From positions 11,717,315 to 11,781,314 of the forward strand of contig OX438742.1 in the NCBI GenBank assembly GCA_949316235.1: 64,000 bases of DNA, in the 5' to 3' direction. Positions 38,816 to 50,415 of the stretch are shown in pieces (position 1 is the first letter of the stretch; every line of letters starts with the position of its first letter). The notes beneath the pieces were generated by a model that searched no databases, was not told the origin of the DNA, and saw only the letters and a list, made by a program, of their open reading frames with translations. Source of the DNA: Oegoconia quadripuncta. Its lineage: Eukaryota > Arthropoda > Insecta > Lepidoptera > Autostichidae. The translations under genes were made by a program, and so were the position numbers.

Positions 38816-39354
38816 AAATACTTACAAATTTAAGGAAATATAAACAAAAATTCAACGTCACGCCGATTTACACAGAGGAAATACGTACGTATTTTTTTTG
38901 TTACGTGATAAAAAAGCACAAAAAAATATATTGTCATGAAATTTTAAATATGCATACTGAAGTTCGATTTTTAATTATACTAGATGAATTCTTTTGTTCA
39001 TTAAAAATATGTTTTACACATATTTAATAAACGTATTTAGGATGATGTCTGGGGCCTCACACACCCATGACCCCCCCGACTCGAAGGCTGGATTCGCCTT
39101 TGTGCCGATTTATATACCTAACCATGAGAATAAATCGCGGTTGCTAATAAATCGTATATGCTTCTACAATTTTTGAGATTCGAATGCCCTTTATATTAGA
39201 TTCTACTTGAAATTCAAGTTCTCTTGACTGTCTCTATAATATATAGATTGATTTGTTAGAGTAATTATGTTTATCGATGTAATACCTATTAGCTTTTATT
39301 TTACAACTTTCTTTGATACAAACCATCATCACTAACTACTTAATTTCTGATAAT

Positions 39355-39585
39355 AATAATAAATATTTCGGACACTTACACCAATCATCTAGTCTCAAAC
39401 TAAGCAAAGCTTGTACTATGGATACTAGACAACGGATAAATATACATAAATATTTATATAAATATCCATGACTCAGGAATAAATGTTCATATTCATCACA
39501 GAAACATTTACCCGTCGCGGGATTCGAACCCGCAACCGTTGGTTTTGCTGACAGGGTCACTATACACTACACCAATCGGTCGTCA
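39355..39585 (-). repeat. SINE family 3, minus strand, full length
   Basis: Best-preserved copy. On the minus strand it runs from gaccgattggtgtagtgtat, through B box gcgggttcgaatcccgcg, to tagatgattggtgtaagtgt and an aaatatttattatta tail. Confidence 0.82.
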
Positions 39586-41359
39586 TATAATTACAGATTT
39601 TATTGTCGTATACCTTCCTTCCTTCACTAAAACTAATAACAACCCAAATAAGTATAATTGTTACTTTAGCTTCCCTTATTGTAAATTTTATAATTGATAT
39701 AATGTGTAATAAGTAAGTAACTTATTTTAAAAATAGGTAAGATGTTATTAGCGAAGAATGTCTCACGGTATTGTGCTTGTGGAGACAGACAATAACCTCC
39801 GCCAACCTGAATTATTTACCGTTCCGTCATAAGGCGTGGTACACACTGCGGCTATAGGTATAGGTCGCGGCAGACGTGACACGCACAAAAGTAGATCGTG
39901 TACCTTTGTCAGTCACTCAAGTATCTACTTAGCGAAAATACTTATTAGTATAAATTTTGTTCACTCTCCTATAAAAAGAGACAATACGAGTCAATAAAAT
40001 CGATAACATTGTATTTTTCGTTGCTTCATTTTCATCCATTCCCCTCTGCTAAGACAATTTTCACACCGTAACGTCAAGATAGCGCTGCACTGCAAGACAT
40101 TCTGAGCACCTCGAATCAATGAGTACTGCGCCTTAGATATGAGTCTTCGAAGCTAGTCGCGACCACTGCTATTCATATTGTTTACTCTCTTTGAATAGAT
40201 TCACTCACAATGGGTGGGTAGGTATTTAACCAGCAGCATGCAATAACAGTTTCAATAATTTGTTAGAACATTAAGTTTCGAATCTTATTTTATACTGAAG
40301 ACTATTTAATATTAATGAAAAGTAGTACTTTCCATGATTGGAGTCCCGTTGTACTTGAAGTCATTCTTTTATAGACAAACGGTTGTTTCGTATTTATCCT
40401 TAGATAACTTTTGTTAGTAGATGACCGAAATGAAAATTAAAATAAGTTATATTCTACATTACAAATACTTTTAAAAACAAGCTTTTAACTCTCCACCATA
40501 CTTATATTTTATGTATTCCAGTACAAAGACGAGTAACATAAAGGCCATCAAGGACTTCCAGTGAATATCTTCTGGCTCTATCATCAGACCCTCGTCATCA
40601 TGTGTAGAAAGTGCTCATGGCAACAAAACAAACTAACTCAAAATCGACTATCTTGTCATTTTCCATCAGGGAGTTTCAGTTCCTACTTCCCTGCTTTTGT
40701 CACCGAACTTATATAAATACAAATTTCAGCTTAATCAGATATCAGCAAGTGGTTGAAAAAGGTCTTACTTACATACGAACATTGCACGCTGATTATATAT
40801 AAAAAAGTGAAATTTACTAACAAACTATAGACTCGTATTATCACAGCACCATCAAAACAAGTGAGGGCCCCAACCTAATGGATTCGTGTCGAGAACGATG
40901 AGTGATTTTATAGAGTCATTTTAACTAGAATTAATACCCAATTTTAATTAGTCCGTCTATGCGTCACGATGCACTATCTGCTGTGAGTACCTCGATAGAT
41001 TTAGATTTCTATTTGGAATCGTCTGACCCCAACACACTTATCTCTTAATGCGACATAGCCTACCAGTATCACAACATATTAATAGGCAGTGACTAACTGG
41101 AGTAGGCTGTGTCTCTAGCTCTACGGTATATCGACTGCAATTACTTTAGCTTAATAACCCACAGGATTAGTTTAGTGGCCGCGTGGTGCCGATCGCAGAT
41201 TTATTAAATGAATATGAATGTGAATAAGAAAATGAAACCGGTCAAGTCCCTGTAAGACCACACACATGTAGGGGTCCGTAAGTTCGTAGCATGTACTAAG
41301 TAGCTAATAAGTATTTTTCAAACTGAATTTTAATACTTCAAACAATAAAATGTTGGTGT
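39586..41359. other. No gene or repeat recognised
   Basis: AT-rich DNA between SINEs; short open frames only, without motif or splice support. Confidence 0.5.
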
Positions 41360-42231
41360 TATCATCTGATGATGTAAACATCCCACTGCAGGGATATAGG
41401 CCTTCCCTCGTATAATGAGGGAGTATGGGCCATAGCCCACCACGCTGGCCCAATGCGGGTTGCGACTTCACATTTTAAAATTTCCCTTCACTTTTCCATT
41501 TATAAATTAGGACCTAGAATGTCTCTTAGAGATAAGTTTAAGGAAATTAATATCGTAACAATGGCATCTCAATACATTTATAAGAATTCGTTATATGCAA
41601 AAAAAAATATAACCTTATTCGCTAAAAATAGTGATAGGCACAATAAAAACCACTTATGTTTATATTAGCCGACTTCACAAAGTTAGTAAATCCTTCAAAG
41701 GGCAATGTATACGCTTTTATAATAAGGTTCCAGCAGACATTCAAAATTTGCCTTTAAATAAATTTAAAGCAATCATAAAACAGAAATTATTAGCAAAAGG
41801 CTATTATAAAATCACTGACTATTTGAATGATAAGCAAGCATGGACATAGCTGTCTTATTATTCATATAATTATCAAATCACAAATTCTAACCCATAATCT
41901 GCTTAAAAGAGCAACCCTAGAGTTTCTTGCTCATTCTTCTCTGGGGAGTCAGCTTTGTGAATGAGCCGTAAATTTACTTGCAATATTAATATGAATCGTG
42001 ACGTTTTCAAGTGATAATTTTATCCTATGAAATAAAATATTATGATTTGATTGATTTAAAAATTTTATTCCTCAGGCATGCGGGCTTCCTCACGATATTT
42101 TCCTTCACCGTTTAAGAGCAGTCAGATACACATATGTAATTAAATTAAATTTAAAAACTCATTGGTACATGGCCTGCCTGGGAATCGAACCCGGACCCTC
42201 CCAAATTGGGAGACCGCGTCTTAACCGCTGA
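41360..42231 (-). repeat. SINE family 2 split by a LINE insertion
   Basis: The 3' part (41360-41471, gtaaacatcccactgcaggg and on) and the head (42066-42231, with B box on the minus strand) belong to one minus-strand SINE. The uninterrupted copy at 2919-3221 runs straight through this point. The 594 bp between them is a LINE end. Similar A/T-rich sequence (attttaaaattt, atttaaaaattt) on both sides looks like its target duplication. Confidence 0.85.
41472..42065 (+). mobile_element. 5'-truncated CR1/Jockey-like LINE, end of reverse transcriptase ORF plus 3' UTR
   Basis: The reading frame shows the conserved C-terminal region found after the reverse transcriptase. First comes LRDKFKEINIVTMASQYIYK with NITLFAKNSDRHNK; then, in a shifted frame, FKGQCIRFYNKVPADIQNLP and LNKFKAI, ending before TAG at about 41847. 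One frameshift near 41640 breaks it. The 3' UTR ends cctatgaaataaaatatt and a gatttgattgattt microsatellite tail, typical of such LINEs. It is inserted into a family 2 SINE. Confidence 0.85.
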
Positions 42232-42559
42232 CTACTATATAAAAATAGCCTGGAACATATGTTCACGTCATAGGTAAAATATTTTCCAGGTAGCGATGCC
42301 AGGTGTCCATGCGTGGTAGGTACCTGCCAAATTTACCGACTGAACGCAAAATATTTACGTGATAGATACGGCTGCAGCTGCCCAAAATATACAAACAGCT
42401 TTCAAATCGGTTAAGACGTTTTGGTGATATAATGCTACAAACAGACAAAATAGGATTCATATTTTATGTATTTTTATCTTTACGTTATATAATAATTACC
42501 AACTATAAAATACACTCGTATTGCTACTATTAGTGCAAACCTCATCTACTGGTAGCTTG

Positions 42560-42682
42560 TATCTTTATCCTAAGGTTTGCCTGGAGGAGATCCCTTTTTG
42601 TGCGATTAATGATGTACGCTGTATTCTTTATGTAGCTTTTATTAATTGTGCAATAAAGAGTATTTGATTGATTGATTGATTA
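42560..42682 (+). mobile_element. LINE 3' end (jockey-type), plus strand
   Basis: ggtttgcctggaggagatcc at the start and gtgcaataaagagtatttga at the end, followed by a (ttga)n-type tail. Related to the minus-strand end at 38.7 kb. Confidence 0.7.
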
Positions 42683-44084
42683 ATACCCCTTTTTGCGTCG
42701 TCAGGCTAAGTAATAATAGAAAACAACTTTTGCCATATTTTCTATCGACACCTGTTTAAAGGACGTAACTACAATAATGGTAGGTAGGCACTTGTTACGT
42801 TTATAATGTTGAGGGCCCTGTCAATACAGATTGACATACTTAGTTTACTAATACAGGTTATTATTATTGTTACCTGAAATAATTGGAGTTCACCTGTTCA
42901 CTTAACAAAGAAAACTGAAGGAACGATCCACGATTCTAAAGTTTGTTTGCGGTTGTACTCGTAGTCTAGCAAAGTTATAATGGAACTCTACTGCTAAACG
43001 GAACCAAAACGATTTTCGACAGAGTGACATATTAAACAATTCGTCCTCTGGACATTTTGTCACGTTGACGACTCAGTCCCGGAATGATTTTAATAGATTT
43101 TTTATACATCAATGAACTTTCCAACACGGATAACGCGAAAAAAACATGCCTTCCAATTTTCAAAATTTTGTCGAGTAAGTAGGAATTGAAGTTTATGTGG
43201 CACAGCTGTTTCTTTTGTCATTTCCGTTAACAACATTATATTATAATTTATCTATCATGTCTACTTCTTTGAGTTTATCGTCCATTATCTTAATTATATG
43301 TTGAGGAGGTGGTTATATGTGTTGTTCTGTTTGTCCTTTCTCCAGCTACACAAACTAGAGAAGCCTAACTTACCGCACAATCGTCAACTTTAGCTTTGTG
43401 AACTTCAACCCTGACATTGGCAGAATCATCGTGCACAACGATGCAGCCATAACACTAAATTGAAATTGGAATTGGAGTAGTCTCCACAGTGATAGTCAGT
43501 CATATCGATAAGTAGAGTACCCGGTAATAATTCGACCTAATACGTACGACTGATGTCACCCGGTGTATGAATTAGTTTAACGCTTGATAGCATATAGGCA
43601 AATGCTTGTGAATGTGATAAACCTTAATGGGTGCGCCAAACTGTACTTCGGAACAAAGGCCTATGTAATAGTGTTATTCTACGGCCCGATTTATCTGATG
43701 TTCGGTCACATTGCCCGAATATATGGACAATCTGCGTCGGTACAGCCGTTAAGCGTAACACGGGCGAATGAATGTGTATCGAGTTGGTATTTGATATCCT
43801 TGTTGTCTAACAGTATATAATAGTGAGACATACTGACACAGATTTAAATATGAATCAAAGTATCACCATTTCGTTACAAAAGTAATGTTTTTTAGGATCC
43901 CGTAACGAAAACGTAAAAATATAAAGTTCCGAAATGACTCCTCAGTCGCTCCGGTGTCTATGTCTGTCTCCCTGAGCTTCCACAGACAAACGGTATAGAT
44001 GTGGTAGAACTAGAGACGTTTGGTACAAAGCTTGTTACGAGATATACTGTGGTCTATATATTTTCGGGTGATATTTAGAGTTTT
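42683..44084. other. No gene recognised
   Basis: AT-rich DNA. A frame of 78 codons at 43584-43820 has no recognisable domain. Confidence 0.5.
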
Positions 44085-44415
44085 AACCGCCTCCGTGGCT
44101 CAATGTAAACAACGTTGGGTTTACGATTCGGAGGTCGCGGGTGCGATCCCCAGCGGGGTACATGTTTAAGTACTCTGTTTGGTTGGTGGTAGGGCATTTT
44201 AAATGTCCGCCTGGCTAGCTACCACCATCTTAACTGAATCTGCCGCCAAGCAACAATGTTAATAGCATTGTTGTGTTCCGGTTGTCAGAGATAAGATAGC
44301 CAGTCCCCCAAATGTGTTGGGGTTTCCGGGTCAGTACGCTTCGACAGTACGACCTCATCTTCACTTAACATCAGATGTGATTGAGGTCAAGTACCAAACC
44401 GTTGTGCATAAAAAA
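44085..44415 (+). repeat. SINE family 1, full length
   Basis: A tRNA-derived SINE of about 330 bp. The pol III A box lies in tggctcaatgta and the B box in ggttcgatccc-type sequence (here ggtgcgatccc). The body contains ggttggtggtagggcatttt and ends ttgaggtcaagtaccaa, then gtgcataaaaaa. The copy is flanked by an apparent 9-bp target-site duplication TTTAGAGTT (about 44076 and 44418). Confidence 0.85.
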
Positions 44416-44792
44416 GCTTTAGAGTTGGGTTTAAATTAAATGGTTAACCGGACAAGTTGCAGGTCCGTACGTTGTACAATAAATGCATATTTCTAGCAGT
44501 TCCTCTCTCTATCTCTTCTATTTAAGATCTATGCTCTTGTCGGTGGAATCCTTTCCACACTTCTCTACATTCCGCCTTTTCTCTGGCTTACTGACACGAC
44601 ACGAAAAACTTAATAATAAAAAAAGCTATCCCAGGTAAAACTTCAGTTCCTTTCATTTTTTTTAAATGCTCATATATCAAGCACTTAATCCAAAATTTTC
44701 TTGGTTTGGGTAGGATACTATGATTTGAAGGTAAGTATATCGATGTGTTTGTCTTTCGACTCCCACATCATAAATTCAGAGTGATTGTACTC

Positions 44793-44852
44793 ATATACGA
44801 GGCAAGTCCTGTATCCCTGCAGTGGGATGTTTACGGGCTGATGATGATGATG
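44793..44852 (+). repeat. SINE family 2, terminal fragment
   Basis: tatacgaggcaagtcctgta followed by ccctgcagtgggatgtttac and a (gat)n end. Only about 60 bp is present. Confidence 0.65.
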
Positions 44853-45772
44853 GATAAAACCTGAGTCTGCAATGGCCCCGTCCTGAATACGTCTCGTCTT
44901 TTGTACTTAAAAAGTACCAGGATTGCAGAAGCTACTAATCAGTTATATGTTTTCACGGTATTTTATTTATTGTATAACTTTTATTTCAATTATTGTGTAT
45001 AATCTTATAAAATGCAATTGCGTAAATTAGTCCTTGCGTAATATAGGTATATGATATATAAACTATATGATATATCATCTATCTGACTGTAACAATTATA
45101 TTACATGTATATTGTATGCAGTCTAGGTACAGTGGCATTCTAAAGTTGTCCCTCACGACGCTCGACATCTCAGTGGTACTACCGTAGGTACGTACCCAAC
45201 ACCCACACGGACGTGGAACGTCAAGCTGCCGAGTTAATAGTTAACCAGCCGACCCACGAGCGTCCCTTGCAGAGTAAACATTTGATTTTATTACTTTACC
45301 TATAGGTACTTGATAGCAAGGATATTTTTTCTCTTATTTGCGAGCATTTGTCGCATCACCTTGTCATTCAGGAAACTGTCCTCTATTTTTTTAATTTAAA
45401 TTATCAGATAGCGGTGGAAGAAAAGTGCGCTCATGATACAGAATATGAAAATAGCTGCTAGAGCTAGAAAATGAATCGAACTAAATGCGTAAAATATCAT
45501 CAATTAGTAGATACCGTTTTGGGACCAATCTTTGGGTAGTCAAATCTAAGTAGTAGTCATTTATGTCTCATGCCTGCACCGATTAGTATTTTTTCGAGAT
45601 ATCAGGTTATCCGATTGGCAAAATTCCTCTTATTGGAAAGGAGAGTAGGTATTCTCGAGATAATCCAATATAATTGTATCAAGATCTAATGATAGGTAAA
45701 CCGGAATCTGCAAAGTGCTGTGTTTAAGGTACCTACATGTTCCTTCCCGACCCGGGGTTTACCTGACAAGTA

Positions 45773-45920
45773 CACCTGGGTGGACTACGGATACTGACGC
45801 AGACCCGTGGATCACCCGGGTGAACTACGGATACTGACGCAGGCCCGTGGATCACCTGGGTGAACTACGGATACTGACGTAGCCCCGTGGATCACCTGGG
45901 TGGACTACGGATACTACTGA
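45773..45920 (+). repeat. 40-bp minisatellite, about 3.6 units
   Basis: Units start at 45773, 45813, 45853 and 45893. The unit begins cacctgggtggactacggat and continues actgacgcagacccgtggat. Units differ at only a few sites. GC content is much higher than the surroundings. Confidence 0.9.
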
Positions 45921-45976
45921 TACTAAGCCCACTGGTGGGTCTACGGGTATTTTTTATCAGACGGTTTTTGATCATT

Positions 45977-46311
45977 AACCGCCTCCGTGGCTCAATGTAA
46001 ACAACATTGGGTTTACGTTTCGGAGGTCGCGGGTTCGATCCCCAGCGGGGTACATGTTTAAGTACTCGGTTTGGTTGGTGGTAGGGCATTTTAAATGTCC
46101 GCCTGCGGCTAGCACCACCATCTTATCTAAATCTGCCGCCAAGCAGCAATGTTAATAGTATTGTTGTGTTCCGGTTGTCAGAGATAACATAGCCAGTCCC
46201 CCAAATATGTTGGGGTTTCCGGGTCAGTACGCTTCCACCTTCGACCTCATCTTCACTTAACATCAGGTGTGATTGAGGTCAAGTACCAACCCGTTATGCA
46301 TAAAAAAAAAA
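45977..46311 (+). repeat. SINE family 1, full length
   Basis: Nearly identical to the copies at 44.1 and 47.1 kb over its whole length, with intact A and B boxes (ggttcgatccccagcgggg) and a 3' run of ten A. It differs by small changes only, such as a 3-bp insertion in the cctggctagc region, so it is a young insertion. Confidence 0.85.
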
Positions 46312-47099
46312 CATTCCAGATAGGTAGGTACCTAGATATATTATATAATTATGCTGTTTGGAATGAGATAACTAGTGGATGAGTTGAAAGCCTCTTATAT
46401 CGCGAATTATTCGTGCGAGGGCTGCTGCGCTGAATGATAAAATCCGACATAATAAACAACTTGAATGAGTGAATGCTGCAATAATAAACGTTTGCATAGG
46501 TTTATTTATATTCCCATGGAGTTTCGATAAAAGTTTGCATTCAGACTCTATATAAAGTAATCTGTTTACGAAAACTACCTAGTAACATTAATTTTCATTT
46601 TTGTTGATGTTTGACATTATGATATCAATAGTTATTCATAATTCCTTTTTAATAATGATTAATAGTGAGGTAACTAGTATTATATTTTTAAATTATTTAT
46701 TTGAGACATTCATGTTATTTTATGAATCGACGTGATTGTATTCGTTAACATTTATTTTATTTTATATTTTATGATGGTTACCTTTATAAATGAATCTAAT
46801 CTATGTAAGTATGACATGATATCAGAACGGTACGAAACATACGAGAAACCTTCAGTACGAAACACCATCACCATTTACATTTGTCTCCGAAAAACTAAGG
46901 TGCGATAATTAGCACCACAGAAAATCATTGATCCTTATACGACGGTCCTATCTCATTCAATCTCTAAATATTATATAAAACAAAGTGGCTATCGCGGCTT
47001 CTATCTGCTTGTGCGACTACGCAATGGGTTTCTATACGGTTTTCACTATTATTTAGAGAATTTCTTCCAAAATGTTCATATATTTATAATACATAATTT

Positions 47100-47428
47100 A
47101 ACCGCCTCCGTGGCTCAACGTACACAACATTGGGTTTACGATTCGGAGGTCGCGGGTTCAATCCCCAGCGGGATACAAACATGTTTAAGTAGGTACTCGG
47201 TTTGGTTGGTAGTAGGGCATTTTAAAATGTCCGCCTGGCTAGCTACCACCATCTTATGTTGAAGCAGCAATGTTAACAGCATTGTTGTGTTCCGGTTGCA
47301 GAGATAAGATAGCCTGTCCCCCAAATGTGTTGGGGTTTCCGGGTTAGTACGCTTCCACCTTCGACCTCATCTTCACATAGCATCAGGTGTGATTGACGTC
47401 AAGTACAAACCTGTCGTGCATAAAAAAA
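47100..47428 (+). repeat. SINE family 1, full length, just upstream of an FKBP14 exon
   Basis: Same family and orientation as the copies at 44.1 and 46.0 kb. It lies 152 bp before the FKBP14 exon at 47581. A short end of another lepidopteran repeat (ccacgcggacgaagtcgcgg, about 47460-47492) sits between the two. Confidence 0.85.
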
Positions 47429-47580
47429 TATACAAGTGATAGTTTGTTTTATTTCGAGATCCACGCGGACGAAGTCGCGGGCGGAAAGTTAGTAAGAAAT
47501 ATACAGGTTCTTATCAATTCACTGCTGTCCCAATAAACAACGGTATTGCTCTACTAAAATGTTTTTTCTCTTTGTTTCAG

Positions 47581-47669
47581 TTACGACCGTGAACAGCCCT
47601 TCACTTTCCAGCTGGGCGTCGGGCAGGTGATCAAGGGTTGGGACCAGGGCTTGCTCGACATGTGTGTGG
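47581..47669 (+). CDS. FKBP14: FKBP14-type peptidyl-prolyl isomerase, internal exon (middle of FKBP domain)
   Basis: Peptidyl-prolyl cis-trans isomerase of the FK506-binding family, located in the ER lumen, where the vertebrate homologue assists procollagen folding. This 89-nt exon follows a polypyrimidine tract ending in tttcag and ends before a consensus donor gtaagt at 47670. Read from 47582 it gives [15 protein letters not shown], then [15 protein letters not shown], the centre of the FKBP fold. It includes the Phe of the FTF stretch and the VI..W residues that line the ligand pocket in FKBP12. The exon begins with the last base of a split codon, Ser in relatives, and ends with the first base of a Gly codon completed at 53932. 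Upstream exons encoding the signal peptide and the first roughly 60 residues were not found in the window. A plus-strand SINE ends about 150 bp upstream. Confidence 0.93.
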
Positions 47670-48081
47670 GTAAGTACTATACCATTCTACTTCACATTAA
47701 TTGGAATGGAATGAATACCAAGTGAAATACTGAAATCAACTAGCCCATACGGGGCGCAGAATTTTGCAAATATGCTACAATGTAATTCATATCTGGAAAT
47801 ACGAGTACTTAACCTACTAAAATGCTACATGGTTTAAACACGACTTGGGTGCCGAATTAGTTGTTAAGCAAAATAAGCACCGGATATCTCGCCTTCAAGA
47901 GGCACCGAAATCGTAGCCCATGCAGTTGTGCTTCACATGGAATTATAAAATGTAAAACGAACAACCTCGCGACAAGCGACGCTCTATTTTTATAGAGATT
48001 TAACTATTCATTTTGATACTGTTATTGACGAATATACTGTACGAAAAAAATACAAATCGTACATCCACACCCACACAATAC

Positions 48082-49212
48082 TTAGGTCATACTGAAAGTT
48101 TCTGAATTCTGATAAGACGAGTTATTTATTGTTTTTCAAAATATATTCCCTCACAAATTGCAACAATTCGATGGAAACATTGCAAGAATTAGTTAGACCA
48201 GTCTTCTTTAGGAACCTCTTCAATAACTTCGTGGAACGCACTCACTGCCGATTCTGGGCTCGTAAAGGATTAATTTTCGAGGACAAAAAGAAGTCGCAAA
48301 GGTTGTATGGCGGATGTGTCTGTGTTCTACTTTGAAACCTTCAAATATACTTCTGTTACCTTAGCGGTATGTACGGGCGCATACCTAATTATCGTAATGG
48401 AAGACGATATCGCTTCGAGGAATCTTTTCGCGAACTTTTTCTAAGACTCTGTCCCCGTAAGATGATATCGTTTGTCGCTCGCGACGTAGGAGTAAGAGTG
48501 GAATAGTTGTATATTTAATCCAAGTGAATGAGCAGGGCAAATATTAGATTGACATGCTACCAGAGCTGGGCACGCAAATGTTGGCATACCAATCTGAAAT
48601 TACTGTTTCTTAGTCTTTTAGTGACACCGTTGTGTAATGTCCTGAAAAAAGAAAAGAAAAAAAGAAGAAGCAAACATTTTCTTGCCGCCCGCTGCTTCGA
48701 CATTTTTTCGACACAAATCTTAAAAAGGAAAAACTCATTCTGCTTTTCTTCCCGATTCAAAGCAGTACACTCAAATTTCCACACCTGTCACAATATTAAA
48801 GACATCTAATGATTTACCTTCACCCAACATCACTCTGCACGCAGCTGTTTCAGGTATTCCGTCAAATGTGCGGTATCATTTGAATGTAAAGCTTCCGTAG
48901 CTTCAGAGGCAAATGTAAAATTTTTTGTACAATGCCTAATACAGTACGAATTTGCTGACAAGTATTTTTTTTGTCAGTCTCAATTAATTGACCTACGGTC
49001 ACAGAATTAATATAGTCTACGGTGTCAATATTAATTTCGGTAATCGCAGTTGCTGGTCGATCTTTACGTGAATCGTCGTGGAGATGATTACGTCCACGTC
49101 TAAACTTACTGAACCACGTATAAGTACACATAGCTCAGAGTTCCATTTTCAAATTTCATAATTGACTTTCTATTTATTTTATTGTGAGTGGCCAGTTCCA
49201 GAAACTTATAGC
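48082..49212 (-). mobile_element. Degenerate mariner element, antisense within FKBP14 intron
   Basis: On the minus strand, 49131-48862 encodes WFSKFRRGRNHLHDDSRKDR with PATAITE, the end of the helix-turn-helix region of mariner transposases. Near 48280-48130, AVSAFHEVIEEVPKEDW and EGIYFEKQ match their C-terminal end. The middle, with the catalytic DD..D region, is broken by stops and a long A-rich insertion. Imperfect terminal repeats (ttaggtcatactgaaagttt at 48082, its counterpart around 49190-49212) mark the ends. The protein is non-functional. Confidence 0.75.
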
Positions 49213-49249
49213 ATATCCCGCGTTTCCTTATTATCTTATCTTAGAGTTT

Positions 49250-49420
49250 CTCTCGTATTTATATAAATGCGAGAGAAACTACGTATGTCTGTTTGTTACA
49301 CGACTAAACCTCTGAACTGATCGTATTGAAATTTGGCAAAGTGAACATAATATTGAACATTTGAACAGGACATACGTTACTTTTCATACAGAGAAAGTTC
49401 ATGGTAAAGTAATTCCAAAG
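49250..49420 (+). repeat. Dispersed lepidopteran repeat (related subfamily)
   Basis: aaatgcgagagaaactacgt, then aacctctgaactgatcgtat and tgaaatttggcaaagtgaac. 5' half only. It lies just beyond the mariner remnant in the FKBP14 intron. Confidence 0.45.
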
Positions 49421-50163
49421 TTGGTAAGTTTACGGAAGGATAAGCTTTGGTTTTTATTATATGAGTAATACCTACCTACTTATCTTTTTTGGGAACTATG
49501 TTTGTAAGTCGCAACCTAACCTACTTATTGATTCCTTTATAATAATATACAGAAACGTACAAAAACACTATACAAAACCAGATGATAGACTAATAGATGA
49601 GTTTTTTAGACCGATATTGATTAAGGGTGATTAGTGTGGAAAGATTAAGTTATTAAGTAGTCTTAATCCGGCCCTGCGTCGTCATCTACAAACACCTAGG
49701 TAATTACCAGGTACTGTAACAGGAAGACTCAGTATAGAAATATACACAACAAAACTAGTTGCGAGCTTCCAAAATGTCGACGGCTGTGTGCGCATAAAGT
49801 GGCACATTGGTAATTAAGCCCTTCCCGCCTCCATACGACACTGCACTTTAAAATGTCTGTAACTTTCTGTTACGTTACAATAAATGATTTACTGAATATC
49901 TTGTTCTTGTATATCCAGACTTACTAAAATTTTCCTAGACAAATTTTTCAATTCAATTGTCACGCGTTACAATGTGGAAGAGGAGGCATATAATATCTAA
50001 TATTATTATATGTTATTTCAGTATCTATATATTATGTAATTATGTATTTATTGGATATCTATTTGTTTACTATTTATTCATGTATTATTTAATTTCTATT
50101 TATCTAAGTTTATCAGTTCTTCTTCATCTCTTTATGTTCTATCAGTTCTTTATGTTTTATATA

Positions 50164-50415
50164 CAGGGTGAAGTTTAATTCGTGTAATTCCTGTTTACTG
50201 GTGACTCCACTCCTGATGACGAACAACTTTCCACTGGCACTACGAATCATAGCCGAATTCCGCCGAAAATTGTTGGACTTCCTGAAGGGGTTACTTTGTA
50301 AGGGTTATCGAAAAATGTTTGATTGAATTCGCCTATCGTTCCTTGGGGAAAGTTGTTCGTCATCAAGAGTGACGTTACCGGTTAATGGGAATTACAAGAA
50401 TTCAAATTCACCCTG
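50164..50415. mobile_element. 252-bp MITE with 69-bp terminal inverted repeats (TA insertion)
   Basis: Starts CAGGGTGAAGTTTAATTCGT and ends with the inverse of CAGGGTGAATTTGAATTCTT. The arms (50164-50232 and 50347-50415) remain complementary through gatgacgaacaactttcc. TA flanks both ends. Size, arms and TA target fit a Tc1/mariner-type non-autonomous element. It lies in the large FKBP14 intron. Confidence 0.85.

Noticed and set aside
45892..46089. Minus-strand frame over SINE sequence (similar ones at 7.2, 20.3, 39.3 and 47.1 kb)
   Set aside because: These frames are chance translations of SINE copies; similar peptides recur only because the repeats recur.
48528..48809. 93-codon plus-strand frame in the FKBP14 intron
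   Set aside because: It lies inside the decayed mariner on the opposite strand and over an A-rich low-complexity stretch.
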